A stretch of DNA of 64,000 nt, taken from NCBI GenBank assembly GCA_965232165.1, contig CBDDOY010000001.1, positions 1,612,001-1,676,000 of the forward strand, given 5' to 3'. Under the pieces are notes generated by a model that ran no database searches, was not told where the DNA came from, and saw nothing but the letters and a program-made list of their open reading frames with translations. A program made the position numbers and the translations under genes. Every line of letters starts with the position of its first letter. Positions within the stretch are counted from its first letter, which is position 1. Source of the DNA: UBA2779 sp965232165 (lineage in GTDB: Bacteria > Spirochaetota > Spirochaetia > DSM-2461). Positions 53,150 through 60,740 of this stretch are shown here, piece by piece.

Positions 53150-53449
53150 AATTTCCTGCCGTCCCAGTACCCGCAGGGAAGGCGTAAACTGCCTTGGAGA
53201 ATATGGTCGAGGCCACAAAATAAAACACTCCGGAAGAGTACAGACTCTCCGCGCGTTGGCTGTTTTTACAGACGGGATGGGCTCAGGTATCCGGGCTGCT
53301 GCCCGTGATCAGGCTGGTATGAATGGCCGCATTTCGGGATTCATCCTGCTGCATCTTATCCAGAACGGTGCTACAGGCTTCGGCCTCATCGAGCGGCAAT
53401 CCGAGTTCCTCCTCCGACCGGCTCACCCTGTGGCGGCTTTATCTACATA
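53150..53449. other. Spacer between the HTH locus and the right-hand 262-bp element
   Basis: About 300 bp without a supportable gene. On the minus strand SEEELGLPLDEAEACS and a following open stretch could be the end of a lost gene interrupted by the element at 53450; I do not recognise it. Confidence 0.35.
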
Positions 53450-53711
53450 GGGCTTGCTTAAAAAGTATTTTTGACTCTGAATACCAGTATAATGAATCAA
53501 AACTGCATTATAAGTGAGCCAGAATGCAATGATTTGAGAAACTTCAGGGGAATTTTGATTTCTGCTATTACCCAGGTGCAAGGGTTTTGAGCCATTTTCC
53601 GCATTTACCTTGCACCTGTTTTTTCAAGAATAGATAGCAAGGTTGCTCTAAAGCATTTGTAACAGGCTTTTACCTTGAAAATCTATAGATTATGACTTTT
53701 TCAGCAAGCCC
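53450..53711 (-). repeat. 262-bp inverted-repeat element, copy 3 (inverted)
   Basis: Same element as 3291-3552 and 4384-4645, in the opposite orientation, of exactly the same length. Ends GGGCTTGCTTAAAAAGT and ACTTTTTCAGCAAGCCC (complement pair with two mismatches). It marks the right border of the accessory island. Confidence 0.82.
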
Positions 53712-54346
53712 ACATTGCGCATCGGGACGAACAGATGGTCGCCAAATATGAGTTCAATGGGCTCTAAGGATCAGGTCAATGGCCTAAAAACAGCAGGTGA
53801 GTCTTATGGAATGGATGATTATGCTTGGTTTTACCTTGCTCGCCGCACTGCAAGTGTACGCCGGTTTCAGCAAGTAGCAAAGAGGACAAGATACGCCGGT
53901 ATTGGGTAAGACGATCCGGAATATAGAACCTTCAGGGAGGTAGGAATACACTTTCTGTTATGGGGCCTGTCGGTCATATAACTCACGGCTCGATATCTAC
54001 CCCTTGCTGATGCTGTTTCACCAAATCAATAACATAAATCATTCCCATAAGAACAATTCAAATGCCATACTTCACGATACAGGGGGCATTACAGTTTAAC
54101 TCCTAAGATTTCAACCATCTTCTGCTGATGGATTGCCGGCTCGGTTAACCTGTAAAAGGCCGCGCCCCTACAACAGTTCGGCTCAATCGTGTTGCAGCAG
54201 ACAGTCGCCAAGACATCAAGAGCCGTACGAAAGCTATGAACAGACTCACCCTGGGATGTGCGTGGAGCTTTTACCGGCTGGACAACAGAATCTCGCCCCT
54301 GGCAGCCTGTCCATCGAATCACTCCGGAGAGACGGGGCGCAAAATT
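53712..54346. other. Stretch without a clear gene, before tmRNA
   Basis: 635 bp. The short frames on both strands have no recognisable motif or ribosome-binding site. A frame reading AHRDEQMVAKYEFNGL and a stop begins right at the end of the repeat and may be the tail of an interrupted gene. The last part presumably holds the tmRNA 3' flank. Confidence 0.4.
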
Positions 54347-54724
54347 TGGAGGTGGGGGGAATCGAACCCCCGTCCGGAAGGGCGTTTGACGCACATCTAC
54401 AGGTTTAGTCGGCCGGCAGTTTTCGTGTTCGGTATGAGTGGCCGACGACCCACCGAACCTTATCCTCAGATGTTTTTTCCTATACGGCTCTGGGCCGCCG
54501 CATAGGTGAGTTCCGTTTTATGATGGAGCATCCGTCCCTCGGAACAGCGTGACGGAGATCCGTAGCAGCCTATATTAAGCCGCTAGGGCGAGGGTGTCAT
54601 CTAATTCGACGACAAACTCATCTTCTTTTTTTCTGGCACTTAAAGTTGTGCGCTAGTTTAAGGAGTTGGCGCTCCACCTGCAGTACGACCTACGTACACC
54701 TCCCGTCGAAACCAGGGCACCCCC
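54347..54724 (-). ncRNA. ssrA: tmRNA (SsrA)
   Basis: A 378-nt tmRNA. The 5' end GGGGGTG pairs with CACCTCC at the 3' end, and the T-arm reads GGTTCGATTCC; CCA is not encoded. The 5' half has the usual TTTCGACGGG. The tag reading frame is seen between 54585 and 54650: from the Ala codon it starts ARKKEDEF and ends DDTLALAA before TAA, so a 20-residue tag ending LALAA, a typical protease signal. tmRNA frees stalled ribosomes with SmpB, whose gene is directly upstream. Confidence 0.93.
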
Positions 54725-54737
54725 GGCAGAATGAAGA

Positions 54738-54766
54738 AATATACTGTGCGGGCAGGAAAAGCGCAA
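54738..54766 (-). promoter_or_regulatory. Promoter of tmRNA
   Basis: On the minus strand TTGCGC (54761-54766) and TATATT (54738-54743) are 17 bp apart and end 13 bases before the mature 5' end, leaving a short leader for RNase P removal. The -35 is weak, the -10 good. Confidence 0.5.
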
Positions 54767-54771
54767 GACTA

Positions 54772-55251
54772 TTACCGATGATTCTTGAAATCCCGTTCCA
54801 TATCACGGTCAATATCACGGTTTTTTATGCTTTCACGCTTGTCGAAGAGTTTCTTGCCGCGGCAGAGTCCCAGTTCCACCTTGACATAGCCCCTGCGAAG
54901 ATAAAACTTGAGAGGGATCAATGTATTACCCTTTTCATTCACCCGCCGTTCCATCCTGAGAATCTCTTTCTTTTTTGCCAAAAGGCGCCTTGGCCGTTCT
55001 GCGATGTGGTTAAAGACACCGCCATGGCTATAGGGAGTGATATGAAAGTTCTTCAGCCAAAGCTCGCCGTCACGTACTTCGGCGAAGGCATCGGTGAAAC
55101 TGAATTGGGCGCTCTTCATCGATTTAACCTCAGTGCCCGCCAATTCTATTCCGCATTCCAAGACATCTTCCACTAAGTAAAAGAACCGGGCCTTCCTGTT
55201 GTCGGCGAGTAATCCCAAAGCACTGGATTTGGTTTTTTTCTTTCCGGCCAT
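54772..55251 (-). CDS. smpB: SmpB, tmRNA-binding protein
   Basis: A 159-residue SsrA-binding protein of normal length. Key stretches: ECGIELAGTEVKSMKSAQFS, AEVRDGELWLKNFHITPY, PRRLLAKKKEI and LKFYLRRGYVKVELGLCRGK. The C-terminal basic tail (DKRESIKNRDIDRDMERDFK) enters the decoding centre. It is read in the same direction as ssrA, with its stop 48 bp upstream of the tmRNA 5' end; having both genes adjacent gives matched supply of protein and RNA. Confidence 0.96.
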   Translation of the reverse strand: MAGKKKTKSSALGLLADNRKARFFYLVEDVLECGIELAGTEVKSMKSAQFSFTDAFAEVRDGELWLKNFHITPYSHGGVFNHIAERPRRLLAKKKEILRMERRVNEKGNTLIPLKFYLRRGYVKVELGLCRGKKLFDKRESIKNRDIDRDMERDFKNHR

Positions 55252-55287
55252 GGCAACAGAGATGATGTCATAGGAAGCCCCTGGTGG

Positions 55288-56907
55288 TCAACGGATAACA
55301 ACAATGCGGAATCCCAGCACAGGGCTTGTCTGATTTGCTTTGAGCGAGCCCCGGGCAGCGGCCGGATAAGGCAGGTCTTTGTCGATGTAGGCCCCGCCTC
55401 TAACCGTCCTATCCTCGCTTGCCAATTCGGAGTCAATCTCCAGGTAGGAGGGCCGCCCTGAGGGCACTCGAAAAGTATTCTCATTATATCTGAAGGGATT
55501 GTAACACCATTCACGGACATTGCCTGCCATTCCCGCAAGACCGATCTCACCCCTTACGCTGTACTTGGATGCCAAAAGGACATCCCTGTTTTCTCCTTCG
55601 GACAGAGCATCGTTGTTGAGCCGTGCGGCGACTTCCCATTCGTCCTCGCGGGGAAGCCGCACCTGTCCATTGCCTGCCGGAAAAACCTTCATGCTCAGCC
55701 ACTCGGTGTAGGCATTGGCCGCATGCCACGAAACATCAGTAACAGGTAAGAACCCCTCCCCCTTGGTCGGTACATCGTCCTTCCACTTCCGGAGATATCC
55801 GTCATCAGCCAATCCCCGCTCTATCAGCGCAGGTCCATTCTTCACCGACCAATACGGGTTTTCCGCAATGAAAGCGGCGAATTGATCGTTGCTTATCTCC
55901 TGAAGGGAAATCATATAAGACCCCAGCACAACCTTGACCGGCAATGCGCCGAATCGGGGCCGGTAATTTCCTAAATCGACAATCTCGACATCGCCAATCA
56001 CCGCATTGAGGGCGGGAATAGTAACGAAGGCGATGCCGCTGTAGGCGGTTCGGGGGAATTCTCCCTCATTCCGAATTCTTTCGTATAACTGCCGGAGCGC
56101 CTCGCCGGAACCGGTATATTCGGCCGTCTCCAGACCGGCACTGCTTCGGGGGCTGATCTCATCGGGGGCATCCTCACCGGCGATAGCCAGTAATCCCGAC
56201 AGATTGGAGTATTCATCCAAGAAGTTAGCGGCCTTTCCTAGATAGGCGGCGAGATTCAATGGATTGACAGCGGATTCAGGGAAACTGAGGAGGTACAGGG
56301 CACGGTTGATGTCGGCCAGATGTCTGGCATCTCTTGCCATGGGAAGAATGGCCTTGGCCATGGCATTCGCTTCGATAAGGGGTGAATGTGCCGCCGTGAG
56401 ATCGCGGGCGAGCCGGGTAAGAATCGGCGGAATCGCATAGCGTTCTCTGTCCGGTCTGGCCGCACTCCAGGCGGCGAACTCCTTTATTCCCTCATGAATT
56501 GGGGGATGAGAGGGCTCCGCATCGAGGGTGACTGTCATTTCATCGCGTCTGGGGAAAATTCTGGAGGCCAATATTCGCCCGCCTATATCCGTCCTTAGCA
56601 CCTTGTCGGAAAACCCCGGCCGCCGCAGACGGATCTCCTGCACTCCCTTTGGCACAAACACCGGCTTGCAGCTATGGCCCAGACGCTGCCCATCGGCGAT
56701 AATCGATGCATCCGGCGGATCACTGTACACAGTCAGCCATGTGCCGTTTCTGCGGATGCCGGGCAAAATGAGCAGAAGGAACACCAGCGTCATACCGATA
56801 AGCAGCCATATAACCGGAACATAAATCCTTGGCGGGATTCCCAAAACGGGCTTCAGTTTCACCTCAATGGATTCAAGGTCTGAGACTTGGTTCTTCTTTA
56901 ATTGCAT
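55288..56907 (-). CDS. PEGA-FGE membrane protein
   Basis: A 539-residue protein: a short cytosolic head, one membrane helix (WLLIGMTLVFLLLILPGI, about 34-51), a PEGA domain (LTVYSDPPDASIIADGQ) and a C-terminal formylglycine-generating/SUMF1-like domain with EISNDQFAAFI, VSWHAANAYTEWL, LPREDEWEVAARL, GNVREWC and RGGAYIDKD. Many spirochaetes have such PEGA-FGE proteins; they are probably not true sulfatase activators, and I see no clear cysteine pair for copper binding. The start ATG lies only 7 bases after a strong TATAAT, so the mRNA may be leaderless. Confidence 0.85.
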   Translation of the reverse strand: MQLKKNQVSDLESIEVKLKPVLGIPPRIYVPVIWLLIGMTLVFLLLILPGIRRNGTWLTVYSDPPDASIIADGQRLGHSCKPVFVPKGVQEIRLRRPGFSDKVLRTDIGGRILASRIFPRRDEMTVTLDAEPSHPPIHEGIKEFAAWSAARPDRERYAIPPILTRLARDLTAAHSPLIEANAMAKAILPMARDARHLADINRALYLLSFPESAVNPLNLAAYLGKAANFLDEYSNLSGLLAIAGEDAPDEISPRSSAGLETAEYTGSGEALRQLYERIRNEGEFPRTAYSGIAFVTIPALNAVIGDVEIVDLGNYRPRFGALPVKVVLGSYMISLQEISNDQFAAFIAENPYWSVKNGPALIERGLADDGYLRKWKDDVPTKGEGFLPVTDVSWHAANAYTEWLSMKVFPAGNGQVRLPREDEWEVAARLNNDALSEGENRDVLLASKYSVRGEIGLAGMAGNVREWCYNPFRYNENTFRVPSGRPSYLEIDSELASEDRTVRGGAYIDKDLPYPAAARGSLKANQTSPVLGFRIVVIR

Positions 56908-56914
56908 GACGACG

Positions 56915-56944
56915 ATTATAGGCGCTGACTGAGACGGTGGTCAA
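56915..56944 (-). promoter_or_regulatory. Strong promoter of the PEGA-FGE gene
   Basis: Minus strand: TTGACC (56939-56944), 18-bp spacer, TATAAT (56915-56920). Transcription should begin at or next to the A of the ATG at 56907, which leaves no room for a ribosome-binding site. Confidence 0.65.
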
Positions 56945-56972
56945 TCATCATCAATATTGATAAGATGGCGGT

Positions 56973-58007
56973 GTGAACGAAACATTGGGAACACGAATCG
57001 TCTCATGGATGCTTGCCTGCACCGAACATCTGCTAACCCTCAGGGCCCGCCGTATCGCGAGACTGAAGCAGAAACAGAAACGGCGAGGACTTCTTTGGGA
57101 ATGGGGGGACGCCTTCCTCTGGGCCGTAATGATGGTGCTGCTGTTGAACCAGTACTTTTTCCAGGCTTATCAGATACCATCGGGATCAATGAGAGACACC
57201 CTGATTGGCGGACGCGATCCCTACACCGGGGAGGTCAGTAAAAGCGATAGAATTTTCGTCGATAAACTCACCTTCGGCCCCGAATTGCTCCCCGGCGTAG
57301 CCAAGCTTCCCGGATTCCGCAGCTCCAGGCGAGGAGAAATCATCATCTTCGAGAGCCCCGATTATGAAAGCCCCTCCCTGGCCCATGAGATAGCGCAGCG
57401 GATTCTCTATATGGCAACACTCTCCCTTGTTGATCTCAATCGCCGTGGCGGTCAGACGGCTCATCAATTCCTTATCAAGCGACAGGTTGCCGAAGATGGA
57501 GATCGGGCCGTCTTTAAGAGAGGGCATCTCTTCGTACAGCCCATGGGGGAATCCATGCTTATCCCCGAAGAAGAATTCAAACGGCTCAGCCGTCTGGAAT
57601 ACGGCAACAATCTTCTTCTCCCCCCCGAGTATTATGACAAACTTGAGGCGGCCATAGAGGCCGTCATGTATGATCAGGAGGGGCTGTTCGTGAGTATGGA
57701 ACTACGCAATCGGGCATCGGCAAAATGGACTGCGACCTTAAGAAAAATGGTCATGGACCCCTATGAGGAAGATCGTGTCCATTCAAGGATATCAAACAAG
57801 CTGTTTCCTCAGAACGAAGGCTATTCAAGCGATGCAGCCGCCTATGAACAAGGCATTTATGTTCCTGAAGACTGGGTTCTGCCCCTGGGAGACAATCGTA
57901 GCGATTCCCTGGACGGTCGCTATTTCGGGCCCATTCCATCGAAATCCATACTTGGCAGGGCCCTCATAAACTATTGGCCGCTGGGCAGAGCCGGCTTGAT
58001 ACGGTGA
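56973..58007 (+). CDS. lepB: Signal peptidase I
   Basis: A 344-residue type I leader peptidase. The membrane helix (LWAVMMVLLLNQYFFQAY) leads to the active-site box IPSGSMRDTL with Ser72; the general base is Lys169 in FLIKRQVAEDGD; box E is LPLGDNRSDSLDGRYFGPI. It removes signal peptides of exported proteins at the outer face of the inner membrane. The start is GTG 56973 (ATG 57009 is an alternative). About 70 residues more than the usual minimum lie between boxes, as in other spirochaete enzymes. Its stop overlaps the next gene's start (GTGA). Confidence 0.95.
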   Translation: MNETLGTRIVSWMLACTEHLLTLRARRIARLKQKQKRRGLLWEWGDAFLWAVMMVLLLNQYFFQAYQIPSGSMRDTLIGGRDPYTGEVSKSDRIFVDKLTFGPELLPGVAKLPGFRSSRRGEIIIFESPDYESPSLAHEIAQRILYMATLSLVDLNRRGGQTAHQFLIKRQVAEDGDRAVFKRGHLFVQPMGESMLIPEEEFKRLSRLEYGNNLLLPPEYYDKLEAAIEAVMYDQEGLFVSMELRNRASAKWTATLRKMVMDPYEEDRVHSRISNKLFPQNEGYSSDAAAYEQGIYVPEDWVLPLGDNRSDSLDGRYFGPIPSKSILGRALINYWPLGRAGLIR

Positions 58008-58738
58008 GAGCCTCATCCTCGTCTCGCCTGTCATATAAGGACAGGCGGAGTCATCAGCAGCAGAGGTTGCGCGCCTTCGTTTTCATCCTTATTATCGCCG
58101 TCCTCTACATCCTTCTCACGACTTACTTCATATCGCCTTGGGTCCTCCAATCCAAGGCCATGGAACCGGCCTTGATATCGGGAGCACGTGTTCTCGTCGT
58201 CCCCTGCCTGCAAAAAACATCGCAAGGGCAGCTTGAAAATCCTCCGCGACGGGGTGATATTGTTGCCATTCGGCCTCCATACATTCCAGAAACACCATGG
58301 CATCTCTCCCTCCTCAACTCCATTGTTCGGCTGATTACCCTTCAGAAGCTGTCCTTTTCAAAGCCATTCCGGCATATCTGGGAAAATGAGATAATATTCA
58401 AACGGGTTATCGGCATTCCGGGAGACACAATCCGCATGGAAGGATCTCTTTCCTATGTAAAACAGAAGGGAGAAGAGCGATTCCTCAGTGAATTCGAACG
58501 AAGCGGCCTGGGCTACGACATAGCGGAGAGGACACTTCCGGCGGGATGGAACGAAGATATGCCCTTGTCCGGAAAATCCAAGATCATCTTACTCGATTCA
58601 AATCAGTATTTCGTTTTAGGAGATAACCGTAACGGGTCCAATGATTCCAGTTACTGGGGGCCAATTGATGAATCGGCGATTCATGGCCGGGCCGTCTTTG
58701 TCTACTGGCCGATTAAGTCCGTTGGCAAACTCCCCTGA
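58004..58738 (+). CDS. Signal peptidase I paralogue without the catalytic serine
   Basis: A 244-residue paralogue of LepB. A membrane helix (AFVFILIIAVLYILLTTYF) is followed by LQSKAMEPAL where active enzymes have PSGSMxPTL: the nucleophile Ser is Ala (residue 52). The general-base Lys (133, in IIFKRVIGIPGDTI) and box E (VLGDNRNGSNDSSYWGPI) are kept. I start at GTG 58004, whose GTGA overlaps the lepB stop. It may be an inactive partner that regulates LepB or holds substrates, or use another residue; sequencing error at this codon would also explain it. Confidence 0.85.
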   Translation: MRASSSSRLSYKDRRSHQQQRLRAFVFILIIAVLYILLTTYFISPWVLQSKAMEPALISGARVLVVPCLQKTSQGQLENPPRRGDIVAIRPPYIPETPWHLSLLNSIVRLITLQKLSFSKPFRHIWENEIIFKRVIGIPGDTIRMEGSLSYVKQKGEERFLSEFERSGLGYDIAERTLPAGWNEDMPLSGKSKIILLDSNQYFVLGDNRNGSNDSSYWGPIDESAIHGRAVFVYWPIKSVGKLP

Positions 58739-59906
58739 GCTTTCCCTCTATATTCACCTTCCCTTCTGTTCCCGCCGTTGTTCTTACTGCGATTTCTTCA
58801 GCGTTGCGGGGGCATCCCCCATACTCATGCAGCGGGTATTGGACAAGATACTCGGCGATATAGCACGAGGTTTGGCAAAATATGCGCCATCCCATATCGA
58901 TACGGCTTATATTGGAGGCGGCACCCCCTCCCTCATCCCGTCGGACAGGCTTCAAGGCTTCCTTTCAGTGCTGAAAGAACTGATTGGCGATGTCGATGAG
59001 ATAACAATCGAAGCCAATCCTGAATCATTGAGCCTTGAATTTCTCCAGATACTGGGACTGAACGGGATAAACCGCTTAAGCATGGGAGCACAAAGCTATG
59101 ATGACAGGCTGCTTAACTGGCTTGGCCGACCTGGAAATTTAGAAACACTCCAAAAGGCCGATGAAATCATAAGGAAGCATTGGAAGGGAAAACTGAACCG
59201 TGACATCCTGACCGGTCTTCCCAGAAAAAACCGCAGCCTGACCTGGGACATCAAGCAAGCCGCAGAAGATAATCCGGGTCACATATCCATCTATGAATTG
59301 ACCATAGAGCGGGGTACACCGCTTGCCTTAGACTCTCATCGCCTGAGCGAACTGCCATCATCTCAGGCCAGACTTCACGAGTGGTTCAGCGTGCTGGATT
59401 TTCTCCGAGAGAAGGGTTACGGGCGCTACGAAGTATCGAACTTCGCCAAGCCGGGACAAGAATGTCTTCACAACATGCGCTACTGGCAGTTAAGGCCCTA
59501 CCTTGGCATAGGCCCCGGTTCCTCCTCCACGATATGGGATAATTCAGGGGCCTTGCGCATGAAGGAACCCGAGGACATCATCCGCTGGCTTGATGGATCA
59601 CAAGAAGGGGTCATCAAAGAATTTCTGAGTGTGCGGGATTTCATGCTTGAACATTTCATTATGGGCCTCAGAACGAAGTACGGCCTGTCCCGTCCGCATT
59701 TCAAGGCCATCTTCGGCAGAGACCCGCTGGAGGTCATCCATAGGACAGCCGAGAGACTATATGCCTCGAATATGCTGCAAGACGATGAGACATACCTGCG
59801 CTTGAGTATGAAGGGAATGGATGTACTGAACCCCATCCTCAGAGAAGTGCTTGATGAAATCGACAACAGAGAAATTCCTAACACCTATTCCTGGCCGCAG
59901 CCTTAA
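58722..59906 (+). CDS. hemW: HemW-like radical SAM protein
   Basis: About 394 residues of the HemN/HemW group. LSLYIHLPFCSRRCSYCDFF contains the CxxxCxxC cluster motif at the very N-terminus; YIGGGTPSLIP, EANPESLSL and RLSMGAQSY follow, as in HemW. HemW is a heme chaperone rather than the oxygen-independent coproporphyrinogen oxidase. I place the start at TTG 58722 overlapping the preceding stop because it gives the normal HemW N-terminus; ATG 58641 would add 27 unusual residues. It is the third gene of the lepB operon. Confidence 0.9.
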   Translation: MANSPELSLYIHLPFCSRRCSYCDFFSVAGASPILMQRVLDKILGDIARGLAKYAPSHIDTAYIGGGTPSLIPSDRLQGFLSVLKELIGDVDEITIEANPESLSLEFLQILGLNGINRLSMGAQSYDDRLLNWLGRPGNLETLQKADEIIRKHWKGKLNRDILTGLPRKNRSLTWDIKQAAEDNPGHISIYELTIERGTPLALDSHRLSELPSSQARLHEWFSVLDFLREKGYGRYEVSNFAKPGQECLHNMRYWQLRPYLGIGPGSSSTIWDNSGALRMKEPEDIIRWLDGSQEGVIKEFLSVRDFMLEHFIMGLRTKYGLSRPHFKAIFGRDPLEVIHRTAERLYASNMLQDDETYLRLSMKGMDVLNPILREVLDEIDNREIPNTYSWPQP

Positions 59907-60740
59907 CCCATAGCCGCCGACACTGTTTTTTGTTGACAGGAAACAAGTTGGTCTCCGAAAGAATCCGGACATCATCCAATTAAAACAAGTAGAGAGGGGC
60001 ACAGAACCTGAACAGGAATATGATGAGGGACGCTTAGTCAATTAGCGAAAGAACCTGGGCCCTGGCAAGATGGTTATTGCACCGCAATCTTCAAAAACAA
60101 TATTTGGGCGCAACCCTTCGGGTCGGGCTTTCCGCTCCAATGCCTTAAGGACTCCTCTAAAAAACCGCTTTTGGAATTTGGCGCAGCTATTTTTCTTCGA
60201 TGCAAGGTGCTAAAAGCTCAAGCGTAACAGGGTTACGTGAGCATTTTGGCAACGCAGCAGCGGGGGAAAAGAGCAAGCCAGAAACGGAATGGGTTTTTTT
60301 AGAGGTGCCCTTAAGAATCACCAATGGGCGGTAGTCCGTAGTGCGCCTGATGATTGGAGAGGCGCCAAAGGCGGCCTGCCAAGGGCAGATGGGCTTTGCC
60401 GGAGCATTTTGGCAGATTAAGCAGCAGGAAAGGCAAGATGCCAGAAGAGGTAAGTCCGACAGGCGCCTGGTTCCAATATCGGCTCGCTCTACTTCCGCAT
60501 AGGCCGCAGGGTGTGCCGGTGCTATTTCCCTCCTCCCCATAGCGGGTATCTGGCCCCTCCGCAATTCACTTTCATCTTGCCGCAATTTGTTATTGCTTAA
60601 GGGCTCGGTGAAGTATAGAATATAGTAATGAGGGCGGCCGCAGTTTCTCTTCTTTGCTTTCTTGGTGTAATGGTTATTCTAAGGACGCTGATTCATGCAA
60701 TTCCGCGTTGGAGGGAGATGAAAGGCCGTAGGGGTAGGAG
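59907..60740. other. Intergenic region with a repeat and no clear gene
   Basis: About 830 bp. It holds the family-B element at 60147-60310. A stretch near 60350-60430 reads MIGEAPKAACQGQMGFAGAF on the plus strand and may be a gene relic; I do not recognise it. The last 130 bp should contain the promoter of the next gene, but no clear one is seen. Confidence 0.4.
60147..60310. repeat. Family-B element, diverged
   Basis: Ends ACTCCTCTAAAAAAC and GTTTTTTTAGAGGTGCCC with an interior related to, but clearly different from, the 164-bp form (TTCGATGCAAGGTGCTAAAAGC versus TTGTCGATACAAGGCGGCAAAAGC). It shows the family also spread outside the island. Confidence 0.65.

Noticed and set aside
54646..55176. 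176-codon plus-strand frame across smpB
   Set aside because: Antisense of smpB and the tmRNA 5' region; both real genes are unambiguous.
60187..60585. 132-codon minus-strand frame
   Set aside because: It runs through the family-B element and has no recognisable domain.
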